From assembly GCA_965372745.1 (NCBI GenBank), contig CBDVDM010000003.1, forward strand, positions 1 through 64,000: DNA of 64,000 bases, given 5' to 3'. This document shows, in pieces, positions 1-8,646 of this stretch. Position numbers and translations under genes: made by a program. The notes under the pieces were generated by a model. The model searched no databases and was not told the DNA's origin. It saw nothing but the letters and a program-made list of their open reading frames with translations. Source of the stretch: VRUG01 sp965372745 (GTDB lineage: Bacteria; Planctomycetota; Phycisphaerae; Sedimentisphaerales; Anaerobacaceae). Positions within the stretch are counted from its first letter, which is position 1. Every line of letters starts with the position of its first letter.

Positions 1-953
1 TGTTTGAGGTTGAGCCTGAAAGGGTGGTCTGTGACCTGCATCCCGGTTATTTTTCTACGCAATACGCCAAATCGATTTCTAATACAGAGTTGATAGAGGT
101 TCAGCATCACTGGGCTCATATTGCCTCTGTTTTAGCTGAATATAATCATACAGGGCAGGTTATTGGGCTTGCATGTGACGGCAGCGGTTTTGGGACCGAT
201 GGGGCGATATGGGGATGTGAGTGTTTGATAGCATCGCTGGAGAAGTTCGAGAGATTTGGCCATCTGGATTATTTCTTATTGCCCGGCGGTGATAAAGCGG
301 TCAAAGAAGCTATCAGGTCTGTTCTGGGGTTGTTAAAGAAAGTTTATGGTGACAGTTTTAAAACAGAAGATTTTCACTGGCTGCTGGAACGAATTGAACC
401 GGATAAAAATAAAATCAGGCTTATATTGGAACAGCTCGATAAAAAAATTAATACGGTTCAGACCTCAAGTCTTGGCAGGGTATTCGATGCAGTAGCGGCA
501 ATGATTGGATTGGGTTCGTATAATAATTTTGAAGCCCAGCTTCCAATGGCTCTTGAGGCGATTGTCGCAGGCGATATAGAAGAACAATACGATTTTGATA
601 TTACCTGCAATGACAGTGAACCTGCCAAGCTAAGTCTGAGAAAAATGGTAGAGCAGATAATTTCTGGTATTAAAGACGGTGTAGCCGGTGCGGTAATATC
701 AGCTAAATTCCATAATGGTATCGCAGCGGCTTTGCTTGAGATGGCTAAAATAGCGAGGAAAAACACTGGTTTAGACTGTGTTGCATTGAGCGGTGGTGTA
801 TTTTGCAATCGATATCTGACGAATCGGCTGATAAAGCTCTTGAAGGAAGATGGTTTTTGCGTATTATTTAACAGAGATGTCCCGTCTAACGATGGTGGGA
901 TATCAGTTGGCCAGGCTGCGATAGCTTCGTGTCTTGTCGCTTGTCGCTGGTAG
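1..953 (+). CDS. hypF: HypF, carbamoyltransferase for [NiFe]-hydrogenase maturation, C-terminal part
   Basis: HypF makes the CN ligands of the NiFe site by transferring a carbamoyl group to the C-terminal Cys of HypE. The gene is cut by the window edge: the frame is already open at base 3 and reads FEVEPERVVCDLHPGY, so the GTG at 24 is internal. What is visible is the Kae1-like C-terminal half: the VQHHWAHIASVLAE motif, the ACDGSGFGTDGAIWG loop, a PLPGGD segment and the final ALSGGVFCNRYL and NDGGISVGQA motifs. The family usually ends near GQA; here about ten extra residues (SCLVACRW) are encoded by a GTCGCT-like repeat tract. It is the first visible gene of hypF-C-D-E-A-B. Confidence 0.95.
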   Translation, partial: FEVEPERVVCDLHPGYFSTQYAKSISNTELIEVQHHWAHIASVLAEYNHTGQVIGLACDGSGFGTDGAIWGCECLIASLEKFERFGHLDYFLLPGGDKAVKEAIRSVLGLLKKVYGDSFKTEDFHWLLERIEPDKNKIRLILEQLDKKINTVQTSSLGRVFDAVAAMIGLGSYNNFEAQLPMALEAIVAGDIEEQYDFDITCNDSEPAKLSLRKMVEQIISGIKDGVAGAVISAKFHNGIAAALLEMAKIARKNTGLDCVALSGGVFCNRYLTNRLIKLLKEDGFCVLFNRDVPSNDGGISVGQAAIASCLVACRW

Positions 954-1016
954 CTTGGTTATCTGGAATTTGTATTTTTTTGATTAGTTACGAGCGACGA
1001 GAAACGAGTGACGAAT
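928..1016 (+). repeat. Degenerate GTCGCT/CGACGAG repeat at the hypF-hypC junction
   Basis: The last codons of hypF read through cttgtcgcttgtcgctggt, and the spacer before hypC carries acgagcgacgagaaacgag, roughly its inverted copy, separated by a T-rich stretch. The two arms could form an imperfect hairpin. The tract supplies the hypF stop codon and fills the region where a hypC ribosome binding site would be expected; no good Shine-Dalgarno is seen there. Confidence 0.55.
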
Positions 1017-1017
1017 T

Positions 1018-1260
1018 ATGTGTTTGGCAATACCAGCGAGAATAGTTGAACTCGAAGGTGACAATGCTGTTGTTGATGCTATGGGGAACAGGTTCAGGGC
1101 AAAGACTACATTGCTTAGTGAAGTTAAATTAGGCGACCTGGTATTGGTTCATGCCGGCTTTGCAATTTCGCTTGTTGACGAAGAGGAAGCTAAAAAGACA
1201 TGGCAGCTTATCGCTCAAATCGACGATTTTGAGGATACGCAAAATAAAATTTCAGGGTAG
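1018..1260 (+). CDS. hypC: HypC/HupF family hydrogenase maturation chaperone
   Basis: Small chaperone that, with HypD, carries the Fe(CN)2CO precursor to the hydrogenase large subunit. The 80-residue length is normal for the family. The protein starts MCLAIPARI; Cys2, exposed after Met removal, is the iron-binding residue of HypC. The LGDLVLVHAGFAI segment in the middle is also characteristic. It lies 64 bases after hypF and 8 bases before hypD. Confidence 0.96.
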   Translation: MCLAIPARIVELEGDNAVVDAMGNRFRAKTTLLSEVKLGDLVLVHAGFAISLVDEEEAKKTWQLIAQIDDFEDTQNKISG

Positions 1261-1268
1261 ATTCGAGT

Positions 1269-2348
1269 ATGCTTAACAGAATTTATAAAGCACAGAAACT
1301 TATGAACAAGGCCTGCAGGCAGTTGGGCCGGCAGATTAATATAATGGAGGTCTGTGGTACGCATACAGTTTCAATCTTTAGAAACGGTATAAGACCGACA
1401 TTGCCGGCAAGGTTGAAACTTCTGTCCGGGCCAGGCTGTCCGGTTTGCGTTACCAACCAAAGTTATATTGATATTGTTTTGCAGATAGCCGACCGTGAAG
1501 ATTGTTTAATTGCAACTTACGGCGATATGATTCGAGTGCCCGGTGAAGGCGGGTCCATGGAGACAAAACAGCCAGGTAACAATATCAAGGTTGTATTAAG
1601 CAGCGAAGATGCCTTGCAACTGGCCAGAGATAATCCCGAAAAGACAATTGTGTTTGTAGCGGTGGGCTTTGAGACAACAGCGCCGGCTACAGCGGTTGCG
1701 GTTAAAGAGGCAGCAGCGGAAGGTATTGAGAATTTTTGTATTTTGAGTGGTCATAAACTTGTTGTACCGGCGATGCGTTTATTGCTGAGTGAAAAGAATC
1801 ATAATATAGATGCTTTTTTATGTCCCGGCCATGTAAGTGTGATAACCGGTTTTGGTGCTTATACACAAATCGCAGATGAATTCAAAAAACCCTGCGTAGT
1901 GGCCGGCTTTGAACCGATGCAGATAATCGAGGGACTTGCTGAAATATGCCGGCAGCTTGCAGAAGAAAAGGCTGAGGTGACATCAATTTATTCAGCGGTG
2001 GTTACCGAAGAGGGCAATTCTACCGCTCAGAAAATAATTGATGAATGTTTCGAGCCGGCTGATGGTTATTGGCGCGGACTTGGCAGGATTAAAAAGAGTA
2101 CATTGATGCTGAAAGACCAATACGGCAAATTTGATGCTTTAAAGAGGTTTGGTATTACTGAAACGGTAGTTGAGGATACAACGGGTTGTCGATGTGGCGA
2201 GGTGTTATGTGGATTGATAGAACCGCATGAGTGTGGGTTGTTTGAGACTAATTGTACCCCTGAAAATCCGGTGGGGCCTTGCATGGTAAGTTCAGAAGGG
2301 ACCTGTGCAGCATGGTTTAAATACGGGCGCAAGAAAAAACGTGACTAA
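1269..2348 (+). CDS. hypD: HypD, hydrogenase Fe-cyano/CO cofactor assembly protein
   Basis: HypD is the 4Fe-4S scaffold where the Fe(CN)2CO group is assembled together with HypC and HypE. The 359-residue length is normal. The signature MEVCGTHT lies near residue 26 and GPGCPVCVT near residue 54. The C-terminal Cys cluster (GCRCGEVLCG, then HECGLFETNC and VGPCMV) supplies the Fe-S ligands. The stop overlaps the hypE start by one base (TAATG), indicating translational coupling. Confidence 0.97.
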   Translation: MLNRIYKAQKLMNKACRQLGRQINIMEVCGTHTVSIFRNGIRPTLPARLKLLSGPGCPVCVTNQSYIDIVLQIADREDCLIATYGDMIRVPGEGGSMETKQPGNNIKVVLSSEDALQLARDNPEKTIVFVAVGFETTAPATAVAVKEAAAEGIENFCILSGHKLVVPAMRLLLSEKNHNIDAFLCPGHVSVITGFGAYTQIADEFKKPCVVAGFEPMQIIEGLAEICRQLAEEKAEVTSIYSAVVTEEGNSTAQKIIDECFEPADGYWRGLGRIKKSTLMLKDQYGKFDALKRFGITETVVEDTTGCRCGEVLCGLIEPHECGLFETNCTPENPVGPCMVSSEGTCAAWFKYGRKKKRD

Positions 2349-3370
2349 TGACAGATAGAACAACTGATAAAATCTTACTTGCGCATGGAGGCGGGGGCCG
2401 GCTTAGCGACGAATTAATCCGCAAGGTGCTGTTACCTAAACTGCAAAATGATACTTTAGCTGAGCTTGGGGACTCTGCGAAGTTAAATCTTGATAGTAGT
2501 TCTATATGTTTTACGACAGACAGCTATGTTGTTAAGCCGTTGTTTTTCAACGGTGGCGATATTGGAAGGCTTGCAGTTTGCGGGACTATAAACGATTTAG
2601 CTGTAGCTGGAGCCAGACCGGTGGCGATGTCTTTGTCTTTGATAATCGAAACAGGCTTTGAGATAGAGCTATTGGAAAAGATTTTAGACAGTATTGCCGC
2701 TGAAGCCAAAAAGAGTAACGTTAATATCGTAACCGGTGATACCAAGACAGTAGAAGTCGGTGCGGTAGATGGGATTTTTATAAACACAGCCGGAATAGGT
2801 GTTTGTCTGGCTGGAGTTGATTTGGGATTAGATAAGATTTCAGCTGGAGATAAAATCATCATAAACGGTACGATAGGTGACCATGGAATGGCCATTATCT
2901 CTCAGCGTGAAGATATAAAATTTCAGTCGGAGCTTAAAAGCGATTGTGCAGCATTGTCAGGGTTGACCTGCCGGTTGTTGGAAAAGAGCGATGGTGTCAA
3001 ATTCATGCGGGACCCGACTCGCGGTGGTTTGGCTGTTACACTTAATGATGTTGTGAGAGGCAGCGGCTTTAGTGTTGAAATCAATGAAGATGCTTTGCCG
3101 ATAAATCCCCGTGTGCAGGCTGCTGCTGATGTGCTCGGATTTGATTTGCTTAATATCGCTAATGAGGGCAAGTTCGTCGCCGTAGTTTCAGCTGAATCTG
3201 CCAAGCAGTGTCTAAAGATTTGCAGAGAACATTCTTTGGGAAGGGATGCGAATATAATCGGTGAGATTGTAGAAACCTCTGATGTGCCGGTAGTGGAAAT
3301 GAAAACCAAAATTGGTGGCAGGAGGATTATCCAGATGCCTTATGGTCGTGAATTGCCGAGGATTTGCTGA
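2348..3370 (+). CDS. hypE: HypE, thiocarboxamide dehydratase for CN ligand synthesis
   Basis: PurM/AIR-synthase-like enzyme that dehydrates the carbamoylated C-terminal cysteine to a thiocyanate for CN transfer. The 340-residue protein has the AHGGGG N-terminal loop, the GTINDLAVAGA segment and DPTRGG, and ends in PRIC, the conserved C-terminal Cys that is the modification site; this suggests the enzyme is functional. It overlaps hypD by one base and its TGA shares a base with the hypA ATG. Confidence 0.97.
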   Translation: MTDRTTDKILLAHGGGGRLSDELIRKVLLPKLQNDTLAELGDSAKLNLDSSSICFTTDSYVVKPLFFNGGDIGRLAVCGTINDLAVAGARPVAMSLSLIIETGFEIELLEKILDSIAAEAKKSNVNIVTGDTKTVEVGAVDGIFINTAGIGVCLAGVDLGLDKISAGDKIIINGTIGDHGMAIISQREDIKFQSELKSDCAALSGLTCRLLEKSDGVKFMRDPTRGGLAVTLNDVVRGSGFSVEINEDALPINPRVQAAADVLGFDLLNIANEGKFVAVVSAESAKQCLKICREHSLGRDANIIGEIVETSDVPVVEMKTKIGGRRIIQMPYGRELPRIC

Positions 3371-3711
3371 TGCATGAGACCATGGTAGCTCAATCTTTAC
3401 TTGAGATTATTTCAGCTGAATCCCAAAAGCAAAATGCAAAACCGGTAACTGCTAAAATAACCTGTGGCACATTCGATGCGGTCAATGATGAGGTACTGAG
3501 TTTTGCTTTCGGAGCTATTGCAAAAGACACAATTTGCGAAGGTGTGAAACTGGAAATAGAACATAAATCATTAAAAGGTCAGTGCGAAAATTGTAATAAG
3601 ATTTTTAAATTTGAGCTTTCATCGCCTAAATGCCTGGATTGCGGCGGTGATTTTGCATTGCTGCCCGATGGACCATTGTTGATTGAGACAATAACATTTG
3701 AATCGGAGTAA
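3370..3711 (+). CDS. hypA: HypA, nickel metallochaperone
   Basis: HypA delivers nickel to the hydrogenase large subunit together with HypB. The start is set at 3370, giving MHETMVAQSL, because the His directly after Met is the nickel ligand in the family; upstream TTG at 3364 would add two residues. The zinc site is CENC (around residue 76) followed by CLDC. The 113-residue length is normal. The ATG overlaps the hypE TGA. Confidence 0.95.
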   Translation: MHETMVAQSLLEIISAESQKQNAKPVTAKITCGTFDAVNDEVLSFAFGAIAKDTICEGVKLEIEHKSLKGQCENCNKIFKFELSSPKCLDCGGDFALLPDGPLLIETITFESE

Positions 3712-3714
3712 TGG

Positions 3715-4386
3715 ATGTATAAAGTTAATCTTGGAAAGAAAATCCTCAGTGCCAACGAAGAATATGCCCTTAAAAACAAGCAGTTTTTGGCGGAGAAGAA
3801 AAAGTTATGCCTGAATATGATATCGTCTCCAGGTTCAGGTAAGACGACGATTTTAGTAAGAACGATAAATGAGCTGAAAGGCAGGCTCAAAATCGCAGTT
3901 ATCGAAGGCGATGTTCAGACTGAATTGGATGCCGAGCGAATCAGGGCGACCGAGGCACCAGCGGTTCAGATTGAAACAGGTGGTTCGTGTCATCTGTCTG
4001 CTGCCCAGGTGAGCAGTGCTTTAAAGAAGTTGCCAATTGATGATTTGGATTTGGTTTTTATAGAGAACGTTGGAAACCTGGTTTGTCCATCAGCTTTCGA
4101 GCTTGGAGAGAACTACAAGCTCGCAGTGCTTTCTGTGGCAGAGGGTGATGATAAGCCTGTAAAGTATCCTGCAATTTTTGCAAAGGCCAGGGTACTTCTT
4201 ATAAACAAAATAGATATGCTGGCTAAAGGCGTCAGCGAAGATTTTGATATTGAACGTGTCAAGGCAGATGCCCGCGTAGTGAATAAAGATATTGAGATTT
4301 TTCCTCTCTCGGCAAAAACCGGTGAAGGTATAGTCCAGTGGTGTGATTGGCTGGTAAAGGCGGTCGAAGAATTGAAATCCGATTAA
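3715..4386 (+). CDS. hypB: HypB, nickel-inserting GTPase
   Basis: SIMIBI-class GTPase that drives nickel insertion with HypA. The P-loop SSPGSGKTT is near residue 37, ENVGNLVCP carries the conserved metal-site Cys, GGSCHL the second metal-site segment, and NKIDML is the G4 motif. It has neither a His-rich N-terminus nor a CXXCGC nickel site, so it probably cannot store nickel. It starts three bases after hypA ends, since the earlier ATG at 3711 runs into a stop. It is the last gene of the operon and converges on nadD. Confidence 0.96.
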   Translation: MYKVNLGKKILSANEEYALKNKQFLAEKKKLCLNMISSPGSGKTTILVRTINELKGRLKIAVIEGDVQTELDAERIRATEAPAVQIETGGSCHLSAAQVSSALKKLPIDDLDLVFIENVGNLVCPSAFELGENYKLAVLSVAEGDDKPVKYPAIFAKARVLLINKIDMLAKGVSEDFDIERVKADARVVNKDIEIFPLSAKTGEGIVQWCDWLVKAVEELKSD

Positions 4387-4389
4387 GGC

Positions 4390-5007
4390 TTAGCGATAAA
4401 GATTGTGCCGGCGTATATAATCAGCGACGGCAGGGTGCAGCATATCATTTACATCTTCACCTGCAGTTAATCTTCTTCTTATTTCTACGCTGCTGATATC
4501 AACGAGGGGTGTCTTGATAACATTTTGCTGGAGTTTGCGGATACGGGTTTTGTCAAATATGTCAGCAAGGTTTTCGAAATTTGGCGTTTCAAATCCAGCC
4601 CTGTGCATAACACACACATTACACTCGTCAATTAGTTCATCAATTCCAAACCAGCGTGGAAGTTCGTCAATACAATCAGCTCCGATTAACCAGTACAGTG
4701 ATGGACTGCCGGGTAAATCCTTCTGAAAATATCTTACCGTTTCCAAAGTGTAACTGGGTTGGTTTTTTTTCAATTCATATTCGCTTAGACCGCATTTTTC
4801 CTTATTTGTAATTGCAAGCGTTATCATTTCAATTCGAGCATTATCCTTTGCTTTTGGTAACAATTTTTTTAAGGGCGATTGTTTTGCAGGAACAAAAATG
4901 ATTTGTTCTGCACCAATAACTTTCGCAGCATGTTCTGCAACAGAAGTGTGCCCGAGATGAATCGGGTCGAATGTTCCGCCGAATAGTATTACTTTTCTAT
5001 GTGCCAT
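4390..5007 (-). CDS. nadD: Nicotinate-nucleotide adenylyltransferase
   Basis: Adenylates nicotinate mononucleotide to deamido-NAD in NAD synthesis. The 205-residue protein opens with ILFGGTFDPIHLGH, containing the nucleotidyltransferase HXGH motif, and later has SSVEIRRRL, the ISSTXIR-like motif of the family. It converges on hypB with only three bases between stops, so no separate terminator is visible. The long AT-rich region upstream (5008-5511) must contain its promoter. Confidence 0.95.
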   Translation of the reverse strand: MAHRKVILFGGTFDPIHLGHTSVAEHAAKVIGAEQIIFVPAKQSPLKKLLPKAKDNARIEMITLAITNKEKCGLSEYELKKNQPSYTLETVRYFQKDLPGSPSLYWLIGADCIDELPRWFGIDELIDECNVCVMHRAGFETPNFENLADIFDKTRIRKLQQNVIKTPLVDISSVEIRRRLTAGEDVNDMLHPAVADYIRRHNLYR

Positions 5008-5511
5008 ATAACAATTAACAAGTAAATTGTTTGTTATTTCAAAGTAATTTTTGAATTTTTTAAAATTTTTTTAGTCAGGAAAAACCGTTCGAAAACAGTA
5101 ACAACTTGTAAAAAACACGCTAATCATTATTGGGTTGTTATACTTTTTAGATTGTTAAAGCTGAGCTTGTAACATAAAAACATTTTTTTCTTTACAACTA
5201 AAATTCATCAAACAGACCTATGGGTTCGATAAAACGCATTTATAAAAAGAATCGCAAAAAGAATCTTTTGGAAACTGTATTAGAACTTCAAAGGTATTCA
5301 ACATATACAAGTATAACATCTCGACAGCAGAATAGAATGTGTTATGTAATTTCGAATATGATAAGTCATAGTCGGTATTGTGTAAAACGTTGATTACGAA
5401 AGTTTTTATGAAGTATTCCTAAACTTTTGGACGATAAAGTGTATAAATATGTATTGTAACTTTTTATCGGTTTTAATGTTAAGAGATTAATTCAGCTGAA
5501 AGGAGAAATAG
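5008..5511. other. AT-rich intergenic region between nadD and the lysine-rich gene
   Basis: About 500 bases, strongly AT-rich, between divergent genes, with no credible ORF. It must hold promoters for both sides, but no pair of -35/-10 boxes stands out. A good Shine-Dalgarno (aaaggag) lies six bases before the ATG at 5512. Confidence 0.5.
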
Positions 5512-5727
5512 ATGGCAAAGAAGAAAAAAGCAGCAAAGAAAAAAGTAACAAAGAGGAAAAAGGTAGCAAAGAAGAAAGTGGCAAAGAAGAAAAAAGTAGC
5601 AAAGAAGAAAAAAGTAACAAAGAAGAAAAAAGTAACAAAGAAGAAAAAAGTAGCAAAGAAGAAAAAAGTAGCAAAGAAAAAAGTAGCCAAGAAAAAAGCC
5701 AAGAAAAAAGTAAAGAAGAAAAAATAG
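5512..5727 (+). CDS. Lysine-rich histone H1-like repeat protein
   Basis: A 71-residue protein made almost entirely of KKKVA/KKKVT units; Lys makes up well over half of it, with Ala, Val, Thr and one Arg. It resembles the Lys/Ala-rich tails of bacterial H1-like proteins (HctB and AlgP-type), which bind DNA by charge. It has no folded domain, signal peptide or membrane segment. It has its own aaaggag ribosome site and is followed 24 bases later by a strong terminator, so it is a monocistronic, probably well expressed gene. A nucleoid or RNA-binding role is inference. The reverse-strand Phe-rich frame is a shadow. Confidence 0.8.
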   Translation: MAKKKKAAKKKVTKRKKVAKKKVAKKKKVAKKKKVTKKKKVTKKKKVAKKKKVAKKKVAKKKAKKKVKKKK

Positions 5728-5750
5728 TATGGTAGCTTAAGAAGATTGAG

Positions 5751-5783
5751 AGGCTCCTTCATTTTGAGGGAGCCTTTTTTTTT
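5751..5783 (+). terminator. Rho-independent terminator after the lysine-rich gene
   Basis: Perfect 7-bp stem aggctcc/ggagcct around an 11-base loop, followed by an unbroken run of eight T. Confidence 0.9.
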
Positions 5784-5925
5784 ATGGTATATAGTTATCT
5801 GCTCCAGCTCTATGGTCAAATCTGTTTTTCTTGCAATTGATTCGTAATTGCTTATACTACTTTCTCCGTGTTTTGATGGTATTTATGTGTTTATGGAAAT
5901 TGTGTAGCTGAAATAAGTAAAAACT

Positions 5926-7209
5926 ATGGATTATTTCAATTATAAAAATGGGCAACTGTTTGCTGAAGATGTAGAAGTTGCCCGGATTGCTGCTGAGGTA
6001 GGTACCCCAGTTTATATCTATAGTAAGGCGACTTTTTTAGACCATCTTATGAAGATTCGGGAGGCTTACAGCCAAATCGATACCACAATCTGTTATTCAA
6101 TTAAGGCATGCAGCAACATTAATATCATCAGGTTTATTGCCGAAGCCGGCATTGGTTTTGATATAGTCAGTGGAGGCGAGTTGTACCGTGCTTTAAAAGC
6201 CGGAGCCGACCGGTCAAAAATTGTTTATGCCGGCGTAGGAAAAACTGATTCTGAAATCATCGAGGCATTGAATGCAGGTATTGCTTATTTCAACATTGAG
6301 TCCGAGCAGGAGCTTGAAAATCTAATCGAACTTACTGTAAAAGCAGGAAAAACAACTAAAGCTGCCCTGCGTGTCAACCCTGATGTTGATTTTGAAACTC
6401 ACGCTTATATAACTACCGGCAAAAAAGAAACAAAATTCGGGGTTGATATAGAAGGCGCCGAAAAAGTTTTTACTAAATATGCTGATAATGGAAGCGTTAA
6501 GCTTTGTGCAATTCATCTGCATTTGGGTTCGAGCGGAAAATCCATCGACCCGTATTGTGAAGCCATAGAAAAGGTGCTGCCGTTAATTGAGAAACTTCGT
6601 GCTAAAGGGCATACAATTGAAACGTTGGATTTGGGCGGTGGATTCGGCGCTGATTATGAAAGTGATACAGTGCCTTCAGCGGCCGATTATGCCTCTGGTA
6701 TTGTGCCGCTATTGAAAGATAAGGGGCTAAAACTTATCCTTGAGCCGGGAAAAAGTGTATGTGCCAACGCTGCTGTTATGGTAACGCAGGTTTTATTTAC
6801 CAAACAGAGCGGCGATAAAAAATTCGTCATAGTTGATGCCGGAATGAATGATTTAATCAGACCGGCGTTGTATGATGCGTTCCATTTTATCTGGCCTGTA
6901 CATGTTAGTGAGAACTTTGTGCCAGACAGACGAGGCAAGGATGTGCAGATTGAAGGTGCCGAGATAGTTGACATAGTCGGGCCGGTTTGTGAAACCGGCG
7001 ATTTTCTTGCCAGAGCCAGAAGCCTGCCACCGGCTAAAAGAGCAGATTTGCTTGCAGTATTTGCCGCAGGAGCTTACGGCTTTAGTATGAGCAGCAATTA
7101 CAACGCTCGATGCCGGGCTGCTGAGGTGCTTGTCGATGGCAGTGATTTTACAGTAATAAGAAAACGCGAGACCTATGATGATTTAATATCACTTGAAAAA
7201 GGTGCATAA
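5926..7209 (+). CDS. lysA: Diaminopimelate decarboxylase
   Basis: PLP enzyme of alanine-racemase fold type III that makes lysine from meso-diaminopimelate. The 427-residue length fits. Visible motifs are CYSIKACSN with the PLP-binding Lys (near residue 55), HLHLGSSG, LDLGGGFG, LEPGKSVCANA, VGPVCETGDFLA with the catalytic Cys, and GAYGFSMSSNYNAR near the end. It stands alone and converges on accC with 13 bases between stops. Confidence 0.95.
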   Translation: MDYFNYKNGQLFAEDVEVARIAAEVGTPVYIYSKATFLDHLMKIREAYSQIDTTICYSIKACSNINIIRFIAEAGIGFDIVSGGELYRALKAGADRSKIVYAGVGKTDSEIIEALNAGIAYFNIESEQELENLIELTVKAGKTTKAALRVNPDVDFETHAYITTGKKETKFGVDIEGAEKVFTKYADNGSVKLCAIHLHLGSSGKSIDPYCEAIEKVLPLIEKLRAKGHTIETLDLGGGFGADYESDTVPSAADYASGIVPLLKDKGLKLILEPGKSVCANAAVMVTQVLFTKQSGDKKFVIVDAGMNDLIRPALYDAFHFIWPVHVSENFVPDRRGKDVQIEGAEIVDIVGPVCETGDFLARARSLPPAKRADLLAVFAAGAYGFSMSSNYNARCRAAEVLVDGSDFTVIRKRETYDDLISLEKGA

Positions 7210-7222
7210 AGTGTAATGTTAA

Positions 7223-8560
7223 TTACAGATTCTTCTCAACAAAGCTTGTGTCTATTTTGCTTTTGACGAAAAGATTATGTGAGAGAATATCCAGACAGGC
7301 GGGTATTGTGGTTTTGATTGGCTCGATGACAAATTCACTCAATGCCCTTTTCATTGTAGTAATTGCCTCTGCTCGATTTTCTTTATGGACGATTAGCTTG
7401 CAGACCATCGAATCGTAATTTGGTGAGACGGTATATCCCTGATGCATGTGAGTATCAAGCCTGATGCCGGGACCTCCGGGTGGAATATATTTTGTAATAG
7501 TACCTGGAGATGGTGCGAAGTTATTTGCGGGGTCTTCAGCGTTGATTCGGCATTCAATGGCTACGCCGCTGTGCTTAATGTCTCTCTGCTTGATTTTTAG
7601 TTCTTCACCACTGGCGATTTGCAGTTGCAGTTTAATCAGGTCATGGCCTGTCACCATTTCGGTGACGGGATGTTCGACCTGAATTCGCGTATTTACCTCA
7701 CAGAAGTAATAGTTCATATTTTTATCTAAAAGAAACTCTACAGTTGCAGCGTTGCTATAATCAGCTTCTTTAATGATTCTCAATGCAGCTTCGCAAAGCT
7801 CTTTGCGTTTTCGCTCGTTTAGCACAGGACATGGTGATTCTTCAATCATTTTTTGATGTCTTCGCTGGATAGTACAGTCTCTCTCGTAAAAATGCAGGGC
7901 ATGCCCTTTTTTGTCAGCTACTACCTGTACCTCAACGTGTCTTGGTTCAACTATGTATTTTTCCAGAAAAACTCTTGAGTCACCAAATGAGATTTCAGCT
8001 TCGCTTTGAGCGGCATTAAAAGCCGAACGGAAGCTAATGTCATTATGTGCAACCCTCATTCCGCGTCCGCCGCCGCCGGCTGCTGCTTTTATTAGTATGG
8101 GATAACCGATTTTGCTGGCGAGTTTTAAAGCTTCACCTTCATTGTCTATGGCATCATTCGAGCCGGGTGAAATAGGAACATTTGCTTTTTTTGCAAGTTT
8201 TCGAGCCTGAATTTTATCACCAAGCAGACGCATTGCTTCAACTGGCGGGCCAATAAATTCTATACCGCAGTCCTGGCATATCTGGGCAAAGTTTGCATTC
8301 TCAGCTAAAAAGCCGTAACCCGGATGAATCGCTTCAACGTCAGTAATTTCAGCAGCACTTATGATACGTGAGATGTTTAGGTAACTCTCAGCAGGGTTGG
8401 CTGGGCCAATGCAGACAGCTTCATCCGCAAGTTGTAAATAGGGAGCGTCTTTATCAGCTTCGGAGTAAACTGCTACCGTCTCGACACCAAGCTCGTGACA
8501 GGCACGGATAATACGAAGAGCTATTTCACCACGATTTGCTATTAAGATTCTTGAAAACAT
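7223..8560 (-). CDS. accC: Acetyl-CoA carboxylase, biotin carboxylase subunit
   Basis: Carboxylates biotin on BCCP using ATP and bicarbonate, the first step of fatty-acid synthesis. The 445-residue ATP-grasp protein has the N-terminal FSRILIANRGEIALR, the glycine-rich KAAAGGGGRGMR loop and CEVNTRIQVEHPVTEM with the catalytic Glu and Arg. It lies downstream of accB on the same strand, separated by 86 bases occupied by a degenerate repeat tract. The carboxyltransferase subunits accA/accD are not in the window. Confidence 0.97.
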   Translation of the reverse strand: MFSRILIANRGEIALRIIRACHELGVETVAVYSEADKDAPYLQLADEAVCIGPANPAESYLNISRIISAAEITDVEAIHPGYGFLAENANFAQICQDCGIEFIGPPVEAMRLLGDKIQARKLAKKANVPISPGSNDAIDNEGEALKLASKIGYPILIKAAAGGGGRGMRVAHNDISFRSAFNAAQSEAEISFGDSRVFLEKYIVEPRHVEVQVVADKKGHALHFYERDCTIQRRHQKMIEESPCPVLNERKRKELCEAALRIIKEADYSNAATVEFLLDKNMNYYFCEVNTRIQVEHPVTEMVTGHDLIKLQLQIASGEELKIKQRDIKHSGVAIECRINAEDPANNFAPSPGTITKYIPPGGPGIRLDTHMHQGYTVSPNYDSMVCKLIVHKENRAEAITTMKRALSEFVIEPIKTTIPACLDILSHNLFVKSKIDTSFVEKNL

Positions 8561-8566
8561 ATTACT

Positions 8567-8645
8567 ATTTACTATTTTCAGTTTACTATTATTTTTGAAT
8601 TCTTTCTTTTTTCAATAGTCAATATTCAATCGTCAATAATCAATT
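8567..8645. repeat. Degenerate tract in the accB-accC spacer
   Basis: The spacer is built from variants of short words: actatttactattttcag, then caatagtcaatattcaatcg and tcaataatcaa. It resembles in style the degenerate tracts at 13942, 32958, 48934 and 58378. Confidence 0.6.
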
Positions 8646-8646
8646 C

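Noticed and set aside
5487..5819. Phe-rich reverse-strand ORFs opposite the lysine-rich gene
   Set aside because: They are the complement of the AAG/AAA repeat; the forward frame has the ribosome site and terminator.
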